Origin: Phyllostachys edulis
Lineage: Eukaryota > Streptophyta > Magnoliopsida > Poales > Poaceae
DNA length: 64,000 bases
Reading direction: 5' to 3'
NCBI GenBank assembly: GCA_036346405.1
Contig: CM070558.1
Location: 1,922,001 to 1,986,000 of the forward strand
In this document: one piece after another, positions 24,865 to 35,200 of the stretch
How positions within the stretch are numbered: the first letter of the stretch is position 1
How the letters are laid out: the number at the start of each line of letters is the position of its first letter
Program-made: the position numbers and the translations under genes
The notes under the pieces: model-generated
Database searches by the model: none
Told to the model about the DNA's origin: nothing
Seen by the model: only the letters and a program-made list of their open reading frames with translations

Positions 24865-24990
24865 CATTTCACGGACGGTTCCATAATGGAACCGTCTGTG
24901 ATGATTATCAATGACGGTTCCATAATAGATCCGTCTCTGATAAGTCTTTATAAGTAGGAGCTAGCATAGCTTGCCACTAGGGTTTGCGCT
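24865..24990 (+). promoter_or_regulatory. Internal hairpin pair with TATA-like box in the non-autonomous CACTA
   Basis: Two ACGGTTCCATAATGGAACCG-type hairpins are followed by TTTATAAGTAGG and CTAGGGTTTGCG, then GC-rich leader-like sequence. This is the same order as upstream of the second gene in CACTA-1 and CACTA-4. I infer a promoter; no clear coding sequence follows. Confidence 0.4.
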
Positions 24991-25606
24991 CTAACTCGTC
25001 ACTCCCCAGCGGCCTTACTCTCGTCCGTTCCCCTCCTCGTCGCTGCTGACGCCGCCATTCTTCCCGTCGCCGACGGTTTAGAGATCTGGTGACCGCAAAA
25101 GACACTCAGACGATAAGAGTGTCTTTTGCGTGTCACCGATGTCCACAACCACGATGACGCCCAAACTCGTCACTCCCAGCTCGGCCGCTAGGGTTTGCGC
25201 CCGCCCTAACTCCGTCCTCCCCACCTCACGCCGCCGACCTCGCCGCCGCCGCCCGACCCTTTGCGCCCGCTAGGGCCCTGGCCGGCTTTGCTTTCCCATC
25301 CTCCTCTATTCTCCTCTAGATCTGTTAGCTTAATGTCTTTTGTTGAGTTTGATTTTTATGCATGAGCCTTAAGTTGTGTCTCGATGTTTGTGTGATTTAT
25401 GCAAGGTAAAGGAAATGGATGAGGGTTGTCTTTGGTGGTGGGGTCGCCACCGTGGTTCCTGTACTAAGGTCCCTCTCTGTCTCTACCCTCCTTGCTCTGT
25501 GTTGAAAATGGCTAGCTAGTGCTCTGCGATGGATGCCGAGGGCTACTCTTGGTGTGGTGGGTTTGGACACCCTTGGTCTTGTTCTCTTGTCGATGAACCG
25601 CTCAAT

Positions 25607-25815
25607 GATGTTAATAGTCTTATGCTGAAATTGAATTGATAATTAGTTCATATTAATAGTCCTCTTCTTTGTGTGATGTAATGATGTCAATAGTCTTATG
25701 CTGAAATTGAATTGATAATTAGTTCATATTAATAGTCCCTTGCTCTATGATGTAATGATGTCAATAGTCTTATGCTGAAATTGAATTGATAATTAGTTCA
25801 TATTAATAGTCCCTT
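25607..25815 (+). repeat. Three tandem copies of a ~75-bp unit
   Basis: GATGTTAATAGTCTTATGCT recurs at about 25607, 25683 and 25757, followed each time by GAAATTGAATTGATAATTAG. Related phrases (AATAGTCTTGTACTGAAATTG) occur at about 3746 in CACTA-1 and 18525 in CACTA-2, so the unit derives from the intron of the second CACTA gene. Confidence 0.85.
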
Positions 25816-25880
25816 GTTCATGCGGTCAAGTTCTCCTACCTCTTGCGTGCAGTCGTCCTACCATTCCATTCATAATCTCT

Positions 25881-26589
25881 TCTCTATAAAGTCTCCAGCG
25901 GTGGCTGCTTGTGCCATTAAAACCGGCATCATATATATATATATATATATATTATTATTCGTGATCCTCGACCACTTTAGGGGTCGCCCACATGACATGA
26001 GAAGAATGAGGCGGTATCCACGGGCAATCTCATTGAGCCCTTGCAAGTATAAAAGTATGGATGCAAAGAGAGCGGTCGGACATCCAATTACGGATTGGGC
26101 GTCGCTATGTTCGAAAGTGGCGTTGATCTTAACTACTCGGTAGGAAGTGGCATCATGTATTAGCAACCAACAATTCTTGAGCATGTAATTGTCTTTAAAG
26201 CCAACAAGAACACCAAGCAACAAGTTGAGAATTCTTTTGAAATATGAGAATGGTTGCTTGGTGTTCTTGTTGGGTTTAAAGACGATTACATGCTCAAGAA
26301 TGGTTAGTTGCTAATATATAATGCCACTTCCACCGGAGTACCGCACATCAACGATATTTTTCAACATAGCGACGCCCAATCTGTAATTGGATGTCCGACC
26401 GCCACTTTGCATCCATATTTTTATATTTGCATGGGCTCAATGAGGTTGCCCGTGGCTACCGCCTCATCCTTCTCATGTCATGTGGACGATCCCCAAAGTG
26501 GCCGAGAGATCACGTAACAATATATATGTAATATATATATGATGCCGATTTAATGGTACAAGCAACCAACGCTGGGCCTTTATAGAGAA
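25881..26589. repeat. Large inverted repeat (hairpin), ~340-bp arms, 31-nt loop
   Basis: Left arm 25881-26221 and right arm 26253-26589 are reverse complements with scattered mismatches. Outer ends pair TCTCTATAAAG with CTTTATAGAGA; inner ends pair ACAAGAACACCAAGCAAC with GTTGCTTGGTGTTCTTGT. AT dinucleotide runs lie in both arms (25930-25951 and about 26520-26540). A transcript across it would form a long double-stranded stem, a possible small-RNA source. The arm encodes an unrecognised open frame of 117 aa on the minus strand (26223-25870), probably a captured fragment. Confidence 0.9.
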
Positions 26590-27075
26590 ATATCACAGAC
26601 GAAAGCACCACAAACCGTCAGGATATCACATATCACGCACGGTTTTAGCCACAAACCGCTCGTGATATGTGATATCACTGCACGGTTTGTGGCTAAAACC
26701 GCTCGTGATATGTGATTATCACGCACGGTTTGTGGCTGAAACCGCTCGTGATATGTGATTATCACGCAGCGGTTTGTGAAATATGATATATGATATCACG
26801 AGCGGTTTGTGGATAAAACCGTCTGTGATATGTGATTATCATAGACGGTTTGTGGCTGAAACCGTCTGTGATATGATTATCACAGACGGTTTGTGGATGA
26901 AACCGTCTGTGATATATGCTTATCGCAGACGGTTTGAACCACAAACCGTCTGTGAAAGTATACATCACAGACGGTTCAAAACCGTCTGTGATGACCTCAT
27001 GTCATCACTGACCCATAAACTCAGACGGCTCACGAAACCGTCTGTGATGACGTTTTTGAACCGTCTGTGAAAGCC
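26590..27075. repeat. Right subterminal hairpins of the non-autonomous CACTA
   Basis: Inner part: many TCACGCACGGTTTGTGGC and CGCTCGTGATATGTGAT units. Outer part, nearest the terminus: TCACAGACGGTT units paired with AACCGTCTGTGAT. About 12 units in all, more than at the left end. Confidence 0.85.
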
Positions 27076-28414
27076 TTTTCTGTAGTAGTGTATGTGTGCA
27101 CGGGTCCGCCCCACGGTGGGCTGGACATTGAGCGGATTTTGGGCCAGGGTGTTATAGTCTGCCTAATCACAGGTCGCAATGCTGGGTTGTTGGCACCAAT
27201 CAACACCATGCAGTATGGGATGGATCCATCTCACCAATGGAACGACGTGTAATCCAGGTGGTGCATGAGGCATCTTGCATCTAACTTGTTCACACAGTTC
27301 CGTAGTCAGGAACTCATGAAGACGTTCAAGGCATTGTGACTACAGAACCAGAGACGGAAGTTTGAGTCTATTTGGAGAGACCTCGAACACCGGACTACGA
27401 GGCATACAAGGGAGTCCACTCTGGAGGGGGAGCAACCCAGTAGTGCCACAAGCTTCTCTGAGTGGATTAATGGCCACACTCCTGAATTGGAGAAATGGTC
27501 CCTCCTCTATGACACAGACGATGCGAGGTATGGGATTACGACGACTAACATGTTCAAGGTCTACAACAGCATCCTCAAAGGTGTGCAGTGCCTCCCTATC
27601 ACCGCGATCGTTCGGGAGACATGGACTCGCACTGTTGGTTATTTCGTCAATAGAGCCACTGCAGCCAGGCGACAGATGGACGAAGGCAAGCAGTGGTCCA
27701 AGAACATGTAGTGGCACATGAACCGGAAGATGGAGAAGGCCCGAATGCATGACATCCGGGTGATCGACGGCCTCAGGAGGAAGTATGAGATCAGGCTTCG
27801 ATAGAAATACGTCAACATTCATGCCAGAGTGGAAAGGAAACATGCATGCACCCTGGGTGATGTGGCGACATGCACCTACAACAAGCGGAAGCTCCTCCAC
27901 AAGCCATGCTTGCAAGTGAACAAGGCATGTACGCAAATGAGACAGATGTCTATGCCGTACATCTCCGAGTACTACGACATGCAGCACCTATTCGGTACAT
28001 GGAGTGGAGAGTTTCACTCGTACCGCTTGGAAATGAACTACGAGGATCTTTGGCTGGACATGGTGCAATGGGGTCCCAACAGGGACTTGAAGAGAATAGG
28101 GAAGGGGCGACAACAGACGCGGTGCTTCCGGAATGACATGGATGCTAGTCAACGTACCGGTATTAGCCGCACAATCAAGTGTAGGATATGCAAGACCCCT
28201 GGGCACTCAATGAAGGATTGTCCTAACAGACCCAGCACGTCTGGTCGTCATTCAGTGTTGTAATGTAATATTTTTCCACTTTGTTTGTTATGTATAGAGA
28301 AAAATTCTACGATACCCAGCTATGAACTCTTCGGCAAACTTCTACATGAGGATGTTGCAGAAGCGCAAGTAGCTTGCGTAGAAGAGGAAACATCTACAAT
28401 ATCCAGATTTTTCA

Positions 28415-29381
28415 ATGAAAGATGCTCGAGTACCACCATGTTTTCCGATCCCACAGTGTGTGTGTGGCAAGCTGGCAGAGATCATTCAGTCCACACACCC
28501 AGACACCGCCGTCCGGGTGTACTACACGTACGAGCACCACCTCGTAAGCGTTTCTTTCGCACACATCAAATTTCCTCTCCCTACGTTGAATTCCTTAAAT
28601 TTTTAACTTCATCCCCCTGTAATGGCAGCCCGAGATGCGCTGCCACTTCTTCCAGTGGATCGACAGCTCGAAGATGTACGATAGGGCATTCATCCAGTAG
28701 AAGTACATGCTGAACTACTCGATGCGGGCCGAGACCTTCGTGCGGTGGAAACCTTACATATCGGACCCTGTTGAGGAGGCACCGAAGGAGCCCAGTACTC
28801 GCCTGGGCGTAATCCATATCGACGACGTGAGTTATAAAGAATTTACATCCTTGTTACATTTTTCACTATACGGTGTACTTACATCATAGAATCACAGGAC
28901 ATGGACGACTTCGACATACCAGCCCGACGTGGAGAGTCCCGCGATAAGGGGAAGGGAAAGGCTCATGCGGCTGAGCCTGGCTGCCATAGCGTATCTGGTT
29001 GCCCGCGCGTAATCCATATCGACGACGTGAGTTATGAAGAATTTACATCCTTGTTACGATTTTCACTATTTGGTGCACTTACATCATAGAATCGCAGGAC
29101 ATGGGCGACTTCGACACACCAGCCCGACGTGGAGAGTCCGACGACAAGGGGAAGGGGAAGGCTCCTTCGACCGATACCGACCGACGTCGAAGTGTATCAG
29201 GCCGACCGGGCGCACTCCGTATCGAAGATGTGAGTTATATACAATTTGCATCCCTGTTACATTTCTTAATGTACGATCCACTTACATCATGATATCGCAG
29301 GACATGGACAACTTCTACACTCACCGCCATCGTGGGCAGCCCCGAGACAAGGGGCACTCGCTATGGCACCGCGGAGACTAG
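28415..29381 (+). pseudogene. GRF-type zinc-finger gene next to the MULE, one nonsense codon
   Basis: Predicted exons 28415-28543, 28629-28826, 28898-29026, 29098-29229 and 29301-29381. All lengths are multiples of three and all introns start GT and end AG, giving about 223 codons. Exons 1-2 carry CVCGKLAEI ... RVYYTYEHH ... RCHFFQWID, the layout of GRF zinc fingers (CxCG ... YxC ... C.FFxW), nucleic-acid-binding modules common in plant transposon proteins. The expected third Cys reads Tyr (TYEHH). A TAG at 28698 sits where a Gln codon is likely. Exons 3-5 repeat DMDDFDIPARRGESRDKGKG-like basic modules. It lies 150 bp after the MULE transposase stop and may belong to that element. The start codon is uncertain. 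Confidence 0.6.
28800..29381 (+). repeat. Triplicated exon-intron module (~200-bp period)
   Basis: Introns 28827-28897, 29027-29097 and 29230-29300 are each 71 bp, share GTGAGTTAT starts and near-identical bodies, and are followed each time by GACATGGxCxACTTC. The spacing of 200 and 203 bp shows tandem duplication of one exon plus its intron. All units are phase 0, so copy number can change without shifting the frame. Confidence 0.9.
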
Positions 29382-29414
29382 TTGCACACATCGTTAAATA
29401 GTACAATTTTTGTC

Positions 29415-29675
29415 AAATTATCAGTTTGCCGTGGATGATCTGTATTAATTGTACCACAGGCTACATAAGATTGTGCATGAACCAACTGAGGGAAATGCGT
29501 GGCGTGCAGATCATATAACGATGTACCGTAGCCTTTGAAACGCACACGAGTCGGAGGTTACGGTACATCGTTACATGATCTGCATGCCACGTATTTCCCT
29601 CAGTTGGTTCATACACAACCTTATCTAGCCTGTCGTACAATACAGTATTAAAGAACATCATCCACACTAAACAGA
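29415..29675. repeat. Foldback with ~75-bp near-perfect core arms and 22-nt loop
   Basis: Core arms 29459-29533 and 29556-29630 are reverse complements with about nine mismatches; the loop is 29534-29555. Weaker pairing extends outward to about 29415 and 29675 (GTTTGCCGTGGATGATC against GATCATC-containing sequence on the other side). A partial third copy of the arm end (GGTTCATGCACAAGCTTATC) lies at about 29741. It could be a MITE or a miRNA-like hairpin in the 3' region of the GRF gene. Confidence 0.75.
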
Positions 29676-30418
29676 TAAATAAACAAAGAGTATCCTAATT
29701 GATCGAGTTACATGTGATAATACCCCTCGTTCTTCATACTGGTTCATGCACAAGCTTATCTAGACTTAGGTATATCCCGTGTTATGCGATAATGTTTGAG
29801 TATATTTGTATTCATATTTTGTTTTGCTATATTTGTACGCGTATTTTGGTTGTTACGTGTGTACTCCAGTGCCATATTATATATCGACATCTCCAATGGA
29901 GTTGTAATGTAGCTTTTTTTATACATTCCAAGTCACATGAAATCATGAAACCCTAATTTCCAAAATCTAAAATCAAAATTTTCACGACCTAAATCCTAAA
30001 TTTTTCAGACAATACCAAAATATATATAAAATTACCAAAATATTACACAATCAAGTCCACTGCGTGATGACCCTTCAAAATAAAATTCATAATTTTTGAA
30101 GCTCATTTTCTACATTTATTGATTCATACGAACATGACACTTATACGAAATAGCAACAACAATTTTGGAATGAATAAAATTATAAAAAATTTACAAAATC
30201 AAGTACACGGTGTCAGGAGGCTCCACGAAAAATTTCATAATTTTTTGGACTGATTTGCTATATTTTAAAATAACTACAAATTTCAGCCTAACACTAACTA
30301 ACCTAACTAATTAACTAACCTAACTAACTAATTAACCCTAACCCCTAACTAATGAACCCTAACTAATTAGTGTTGGTGTTGTGTGTTGGAATAGATTGGT
30401 CTTGTTGTAGTGTGGTCG

Positions 30419-30560
30419 GCGCATGGCCACCATGCGCCAAAGAGCTGGCGCATGGCCACCATGCACCAGCGGCTGACGTGGTAGGGGTGGCTCAGGTGGC
30501 GGCCACGCATCGGTGGCGGCGGCGCTGGCGCACGGTGGCCATGCGCCAGTGGTGGCATAT
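30419..30560. repeat. GC-rich palindromic GGCGCATGG repeats
   Basis: GGCGCATGGCCACCATGCGCC and close variants occur three times, once as GGTGGCCATGCGCC. They are followed by repeated ATCTGCAAATAC. They look like subterminal repeats of an unidentified element. Open frames on both strands here are artefacts of the repeats. Confidence 0.5.
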
Positions 30561-31283
30561 CTGCAAATACACTGCGACCGTGGTCAGATCTGCAAATACG
30601 CAATGAAAAAATGCTATATCCGCAAAAAATTCATGGGCAAGTTGTGGCCTCAAACTACGTACATGATTTGACTGTGTCTTTTGGGTCTTTTCTATTTCTT
30701 GACCTTATTTTTGTCACAATTGAATTTTAGGTGGTTGCATGTTTATTTTTGGAAGCTCTATATCTGGCTTCAGGAGCGGATCCAAGTAGAGTTATAGGGA
30801 TGCATGGGACACCGGGTCCGAAGTAGTTTTGCCTTATCAAAATCCACAGCCTACACGTACACATGTGGAAGAATAATAGCCATACTCCTGTGTTGCTGTA
30901 TTGACCATGCTTTTACAATTAGAAAGAAATCACTAGAACTAGGACTCGATAACTTGTCTGTTACATCCGATTGCTCTGCCCCAATGTCCACTGACTTTAG
31001 CCCTTATATAGCGCGTGAAGGGGTGGTAGTTATTCCATGTCAAGAGACGCCTCAACGCTTGATGAAATGTGCACGTTGATGGAAGTTATTATCCGAGAGA
31101 CCACGTCCGACGTCGCCTTGCAGTTATATTAGAGATAGAGGCTTAATACGTGTAGTTATCCCAGAGAATAACAATGCATATTAACTATTGTATGTATCAA
31201 ACACAGCGCATAAGAGTGCCTAATCGATTGGGTCCACATGTCTGTAGGCTTTGTTGACTGTAGGATGATCGTAGTTGACCTGA

Positions 31284-31390
31284 TCGTGTAGAGCTTATGA
31301 CCATGAGGTGGTCGTAGAAAGGCTTACGATCACCATGTGGTCGTAGGAAATCTTATGACCATATAGGGTGGTCATAGAATGATTTATGAC
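31284..31390 (+). repeat. Minisatellite of ~32-bp CTTATGACCA...GGTGGTCGTAG units
   Basis: Three to four units such as CTTATGACCATGAGGTGGTC, then CGTAGAAAGG. The GGTCGTAG phrase is also frequent in the copia-like LTRs (about 33075-33220 and 35040-35200), so this may be a remnant of the same family. Confidence 0.6.
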
Positions 31391-32286
31391 CACTGAATTA
31401 AGCTTGTCCCCTCATGAACGATAAGGGTTACACTTATGAATAACATGAGGATATTGCTATCTATAATAACAATTACAGATAAACAACTTAATTAGTTGAG
31501 GATTATTAGATCCTCGTCAAGGTCCTCTTAAGGACGTGCACCAATCAATCTCCAGTAACTGATGTCATTAACGGATTGAATAGAGAGATAATAGTATGAT
31601 TCAACAAAATAAAAGGTGAATTTATGTAACATCCCAAAAATTTGGTATGTTTTGAAGTGTTAAAAATAAAAATAACCATTTGAATTTTTCTGTTGAAGTC
31701 AAAGCATAATCTGGATTTTCAAAAATAAAAAAAAACAATTTAATATGATTAATCTTAACATCAATTATAATCAAAATTATTTTATTTGAATTCTATGTGT
31801 TTGGATATATTTTCTAGAATTTCTCCGAGTGCATTTGCTATTTTCTAATTGCTATTTGCATTTTTTGTAATTTCTAAAAAGGAAAAAACTATTATAAATC
31901 TCAGATTAATTGTTGGGCCGAAACCTTCCTTTCAGCCCATTCCTATTCTCCGTTTCGGCCCGTTCCTTTCCTCTTTTCTTTGGCCCGGCCGCTTCTTTTC
32001 TTTTGCCGCGCAGCAGCCCGTTGCTTCGCCTGGCCCTTTCTTCTTTTGGCTCGAGCCGTGCGTGCCAGAGCTTCCCCCTACTTCTCGCTGACTGTGGGCC
32101 CTGCATGCAACCTGCGCGTTGTTTTCAACCCGGAGTCTTCTCCTGTGTCCGTATCAAACTCAATCGCACCGCCGATTCTATCCCTCTCAATCTTCCCATC
32201 CCAGCACTATTTAAAGGCTACCCCTCGCGTCAATCTCTTCGCACCAAGCCGCTCTCCTGAAACCCTAAGGTGCCGCCTTGGATTTG

Positions 32287-35200
32287 TGTTGGAAATATGC
32301 CCTAAAGGCAATCGTAGAGATGATTATATTTCGTTATGTTCATAACATTGGATAATATGTTATCTTATTCCTAGAATAATGTTGTTAATATTTATTATCA
32401 AGTATATGACTTGATTGTGAAACTCTATATTTCTGCGATAACTATTCTTAAACGTTCCCTAGTCAAAAACATATGAGAACCCATATGAATAGACTAGCAT
32501 ATGTACTGGTTGATGACTATGTTTCACAGGTCATAGATATGGAGATATCAAACCAATAATATGGACACATGTTGGAGAACATGGTATTGGTTTGACCCAC
32601 CTTGAGACACTGCTGAGATTGTTATGATTTCATGTGTCATCAGTTGGTCTCAAGCAATGAAGATATATAATCCTTAGACTTGAGATCAGCATAGTTTCCT
32701 ACATGTGTAATAACACTCATAGGGGTTGCCAAATGCTACCTGTAACTGGGTAGTTAAAAATGTAGTTTTTGGGTATGCTATGAAATATGCGGAGGGATGT
32801 GTTTGGTCGGATATGGGATTTGTCCCTCCTAACATAACAGAAGAGATGTCTCTGGGTCCCTCGTTGTGGTCAGATAAAGAAAGTGTATGGCCATGCCACT
32901 AGTGGTCAAAGTGTCGACCACATAAAGTTATTCGACACTTGATCGAGAAAGTATTGAACAGTCCATGAATGACATAATATCTCACCTGGAGTTCAACCAG
33001 ATATCGCGAGGCAAAGGGAGAATACACAAGTAGGTCGTTCAGTTCGATCAGATACAAACTAGTCATATGGAGATACGAGCTGGTCGTAGACTGGCCGAAT
33101 ATGATCACTAAGTGGTCGAAACCTGGTCGTAAGGAGTTACGAACTGGTCGAGACTAAATATGGACTGGTCGTGACTTGATACGAGCTGGTTGTAAGTGGT
33201 AAGGACCTGGTCGTAGATCATATTGCATTAAGGTTCATCCGATATATTCTATGTGTATTCGGAAATCGTTATGTCCTGCTAGGTACTGTTAACGACTCGT
33301 GGTCGGAAAAGAGTTTCCGAGTCACAACAGATTACGCATGAACCTATAGGGTCACACACTTAAAGGGCTAGGATTTGATTTGGATAGTGATCTAAATTCT
33401 TGTAGGCCACGAGTTCCTAATGGGCCTCAAATTCGAGACTCATCATGGATGCTTATATATAGAGGGGCGATGGCATGGGGTGGGATGATCGTCTTTTAGA
33501 AGAACTCCCAAAACCTAAATAGCCATGCCTTCCTCAACCACGTCATAGGCGCTAGCACTCCAGCGCGTTGTGTCCCTACCCAGTATGTGTGGATAGCTTG
33601 GAGGTATTGTTGCGAAGCAGCAACACTAGGATGATCTACAACTCGTGACAATCACAGGAGCAGGAGGAGAAGACGCGCGACGAGTACGACCACTACTGCA
33701 TCAACTCGCTACATCGACTCTACTTCTGCTACGAGTCGGCGCATCTAGTGGTAATCTCGTGTTCTATTACTAGCAGATGTTCCTTGGTTGCGCGATAGAA
33801 TATTTGTTTTGTGTTATCGTAGCCTACCCGCGACCCAACAGTGGTATCAGAGCCATCCCGTCTAGTTTTAGATTCGGATTAGATGCATATTGTGATATGT
33901 AGGAGTTATAGATGTGATCTATCTCTGTTTTTGTTGGTCGTAGATTGTTTTTGGCGATGGTCGATATGATCGTCCATGCGCGGTGGTCACAAGATGGGTT
34001 CATGATCGTTATTCTGTGATCGTATGTTCATGGTCATATCACGACTTGCCTCTACCGGTCGATTTCCGCCATCGGGACAGATAGTGATCGTAAATCCATG
34101 GAGCACGCGAAGATCAATCTGGTTGATCGAACTGGAGAGTTGCGATCGTAAAGGGCTAATGTGATTAATCCAATACGATTTAATTTACATGGATGAAATA
34201 GTAGATTAGATCTACATAGTCCAAAAAAATTCGCAATAGGGGCTCCCGCCCCTGTGACCCCGTATTTGGATAGGGTGTTGGTGATATGCCCTAGAGGTAA
34301 TCATAGAGATGATTGTATCATGTCTATGTTTATGAGTTGTTGAATAAATGTTATTCTGTTCCTTGAATGAATCATTGGTTATAAAAATTAACAAGTATGT
34401 GACTTGTTGGTGAAACTCTTTAACTTATATGATGTTGTTCTAAATGTATCCCTGGTCGGAATACTAGTGACTCCACGACCAACACATGTATTGATTGATG
34501 ACCATGTTTCACCGGTCATGCATATGAGGATATCGAATTAATAATGTGAGCACATGTTGGAGAACATGGTGTTGGATAGACCCACCTTGAGATACTATTG
34601 AGATTGTTATGATTCTATGTGTCATTAGTTGGTCTTAAGCAATGATGATGTATAACCCTTAGACCTGAGATCAGCATGGTTCCCTACATGTGTAATAGCA
34701 CTTTTAGGGGTTGCCAAACGCTACTCATAACTGGGTAGTTATAAAGGTAGCTTTCAAGTATGTTATGAAACATGCGGAGGGATGTGACTAGTCGAATATG
34801 GGATTTGCCCCTCCTAACATAACAGGAGAGATGTCTCTGGGCCCCTCGAAGTGGTCGGATAAAAAAAGTGCATGGCCATGCTACTGGTGGTCGAAGAGTT
34901 CGACCACATAAGGTTATCCGACACTCGATCGAGAAAGTATTGAACAGTCCATGGATGACATAATATCTCACCTAGAGTTCAACCAGACATCGTGAGGCAA
35001 AGGGAGAATACACGAGTAGGTCGCTTAGTTTGATTAGTTATAGACTGGTCGTATGGAGATACGAGCTGGTCATAGAATGGTCAAACATAATCACAGAGTG
35101 GTCAGAACCTAGTCGTAAGGAGTTACGAACTGGTTATGACCAAATACGAACTGGTCGTATAGAGATATGACATGGTTGTAAGTGACGAGGACCCGGTCGT

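Larger units (their letters stand above)
23319..27090. mobile_element. Non-autonomous CACTA with large internal hairpin
   Basis: 3,772 bp with both termini visible: CACTACTACAGAAAGGC at 23319 and GCCTTTTCTGTAGTAGTG ending at 27090, flanked by the 3-bp target duplication TAT (23316-23318 and 27091-27093). The uninterrupted TRIM 5' LTR shows the empty site. No transposase is encoded. Inside are subterminal hairpins at both ends, an imperfect direct repeat (24352-24435 and 24716-24797), an internal hairpin pair with a TATA-like box (about 24865-24960), GC-rich leader-like sequence, a 75-bp tandem repeat and a 0.7-kb inverted repeat (25881-26589). Confidence 0.93.
22681..27156 (+). mobile_element. 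TRIM retrotransposon nested in the MULE, split by a CACTA
   Basis: Small non-coding LTR element. The 5' LTR is 22681-22927. A primer-binding site like the initiator-Met tRNA type follows (TGGTATCGAGC, 22930-22940). A non-coding centre of about 205 bp leads to a polypurine tract (AAGGGGGGTGAA, 23121-23132). The 3' LTR starts at 23133, is interrupted at 23318 by a CACTA element and resumes at 27091, ending at 27156. LTR termini are TGTAATACC and GGTGTTATA. GCCTA lies before the 5' LTR and again 4 bp after the 3' LTR, a possible 5-bp target duplication. Without the CACTA the element is about 0.7 kb. Confidence 0.85.
21276..28263 (+). pseudogene. Mutator-like (MuDR) transposase, interrupted and decayed
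   Basis: MULE transposase in pieces. N-terminal part 21276-22055 includes KVMIEAI, WRQYMEIVSQ and the MuDR N-terminal domain (GQRFPDKVAVQQAIARYV ... KYAVKCVVEGCPGKV). The catalytic part begins VLTMDGTFLTGRYKGTILIA (about 22484-22543) after a 1-nt loss near 22465, and runs to 22680, where the TRIM is inserted. It resumes at about 27157 with RNAGLLAPI (the position before Arg, usually Asp in the family, is Gly), SRWCMRHLASN, a degenerate SWIM-like zinc finger and a CRICKTPGHSMKDC zinc knuckle near the stop at 28261. TAG/TAA/TGA codons at 22053, 22131, 22323, 22350, 27250, 27709 and 27802 fit mostly C-to-T changes. MULE ends were not identified. Confidence 0.85.
29676..31619. other. AT-rich intergenic stretch with small repeats
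   Basis: I find no gene here. Seen: two related AT-rich segments (about 30030-30110 and 30175-30260, each with AAATCAAGTxCAC and TTCATAATTTTT), a CTAACTAA low-complexity tract (about 30290-30365), a TTGTTGTAGTG at 30385-30395 resembling a CACTA end, a GC-rich block with palindromic GGCGCATGGCCACCATGCGCC (30419-30560), and a minisatellite (31284-31390). Confidence 0.6.

Noticed and set aside
25881..26589. A known CACTA miRNA such as miR820 in the hairpin
   Set aside because: I looked for the mature sequence as I recall it and did not see it in either arm; only a new small-RNA source remains possible.
30290..30365. CTAACTAA/CCCTAA tract as an interstitial telomere repeat
   Set aside because: Plant telomere repeat is CCCTAAA; here units are irregular CTAACTAA with only one or two CCCTAA, so simple low-complexity sequence is more likely.
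30385..30395. TTGTTGTAGTG as the missing 3' end of CACTA-2
   Set aside because: It is not preceded by ACGG hairpins, and the following TGG does not match the 3 bp before 13472 (TGC).
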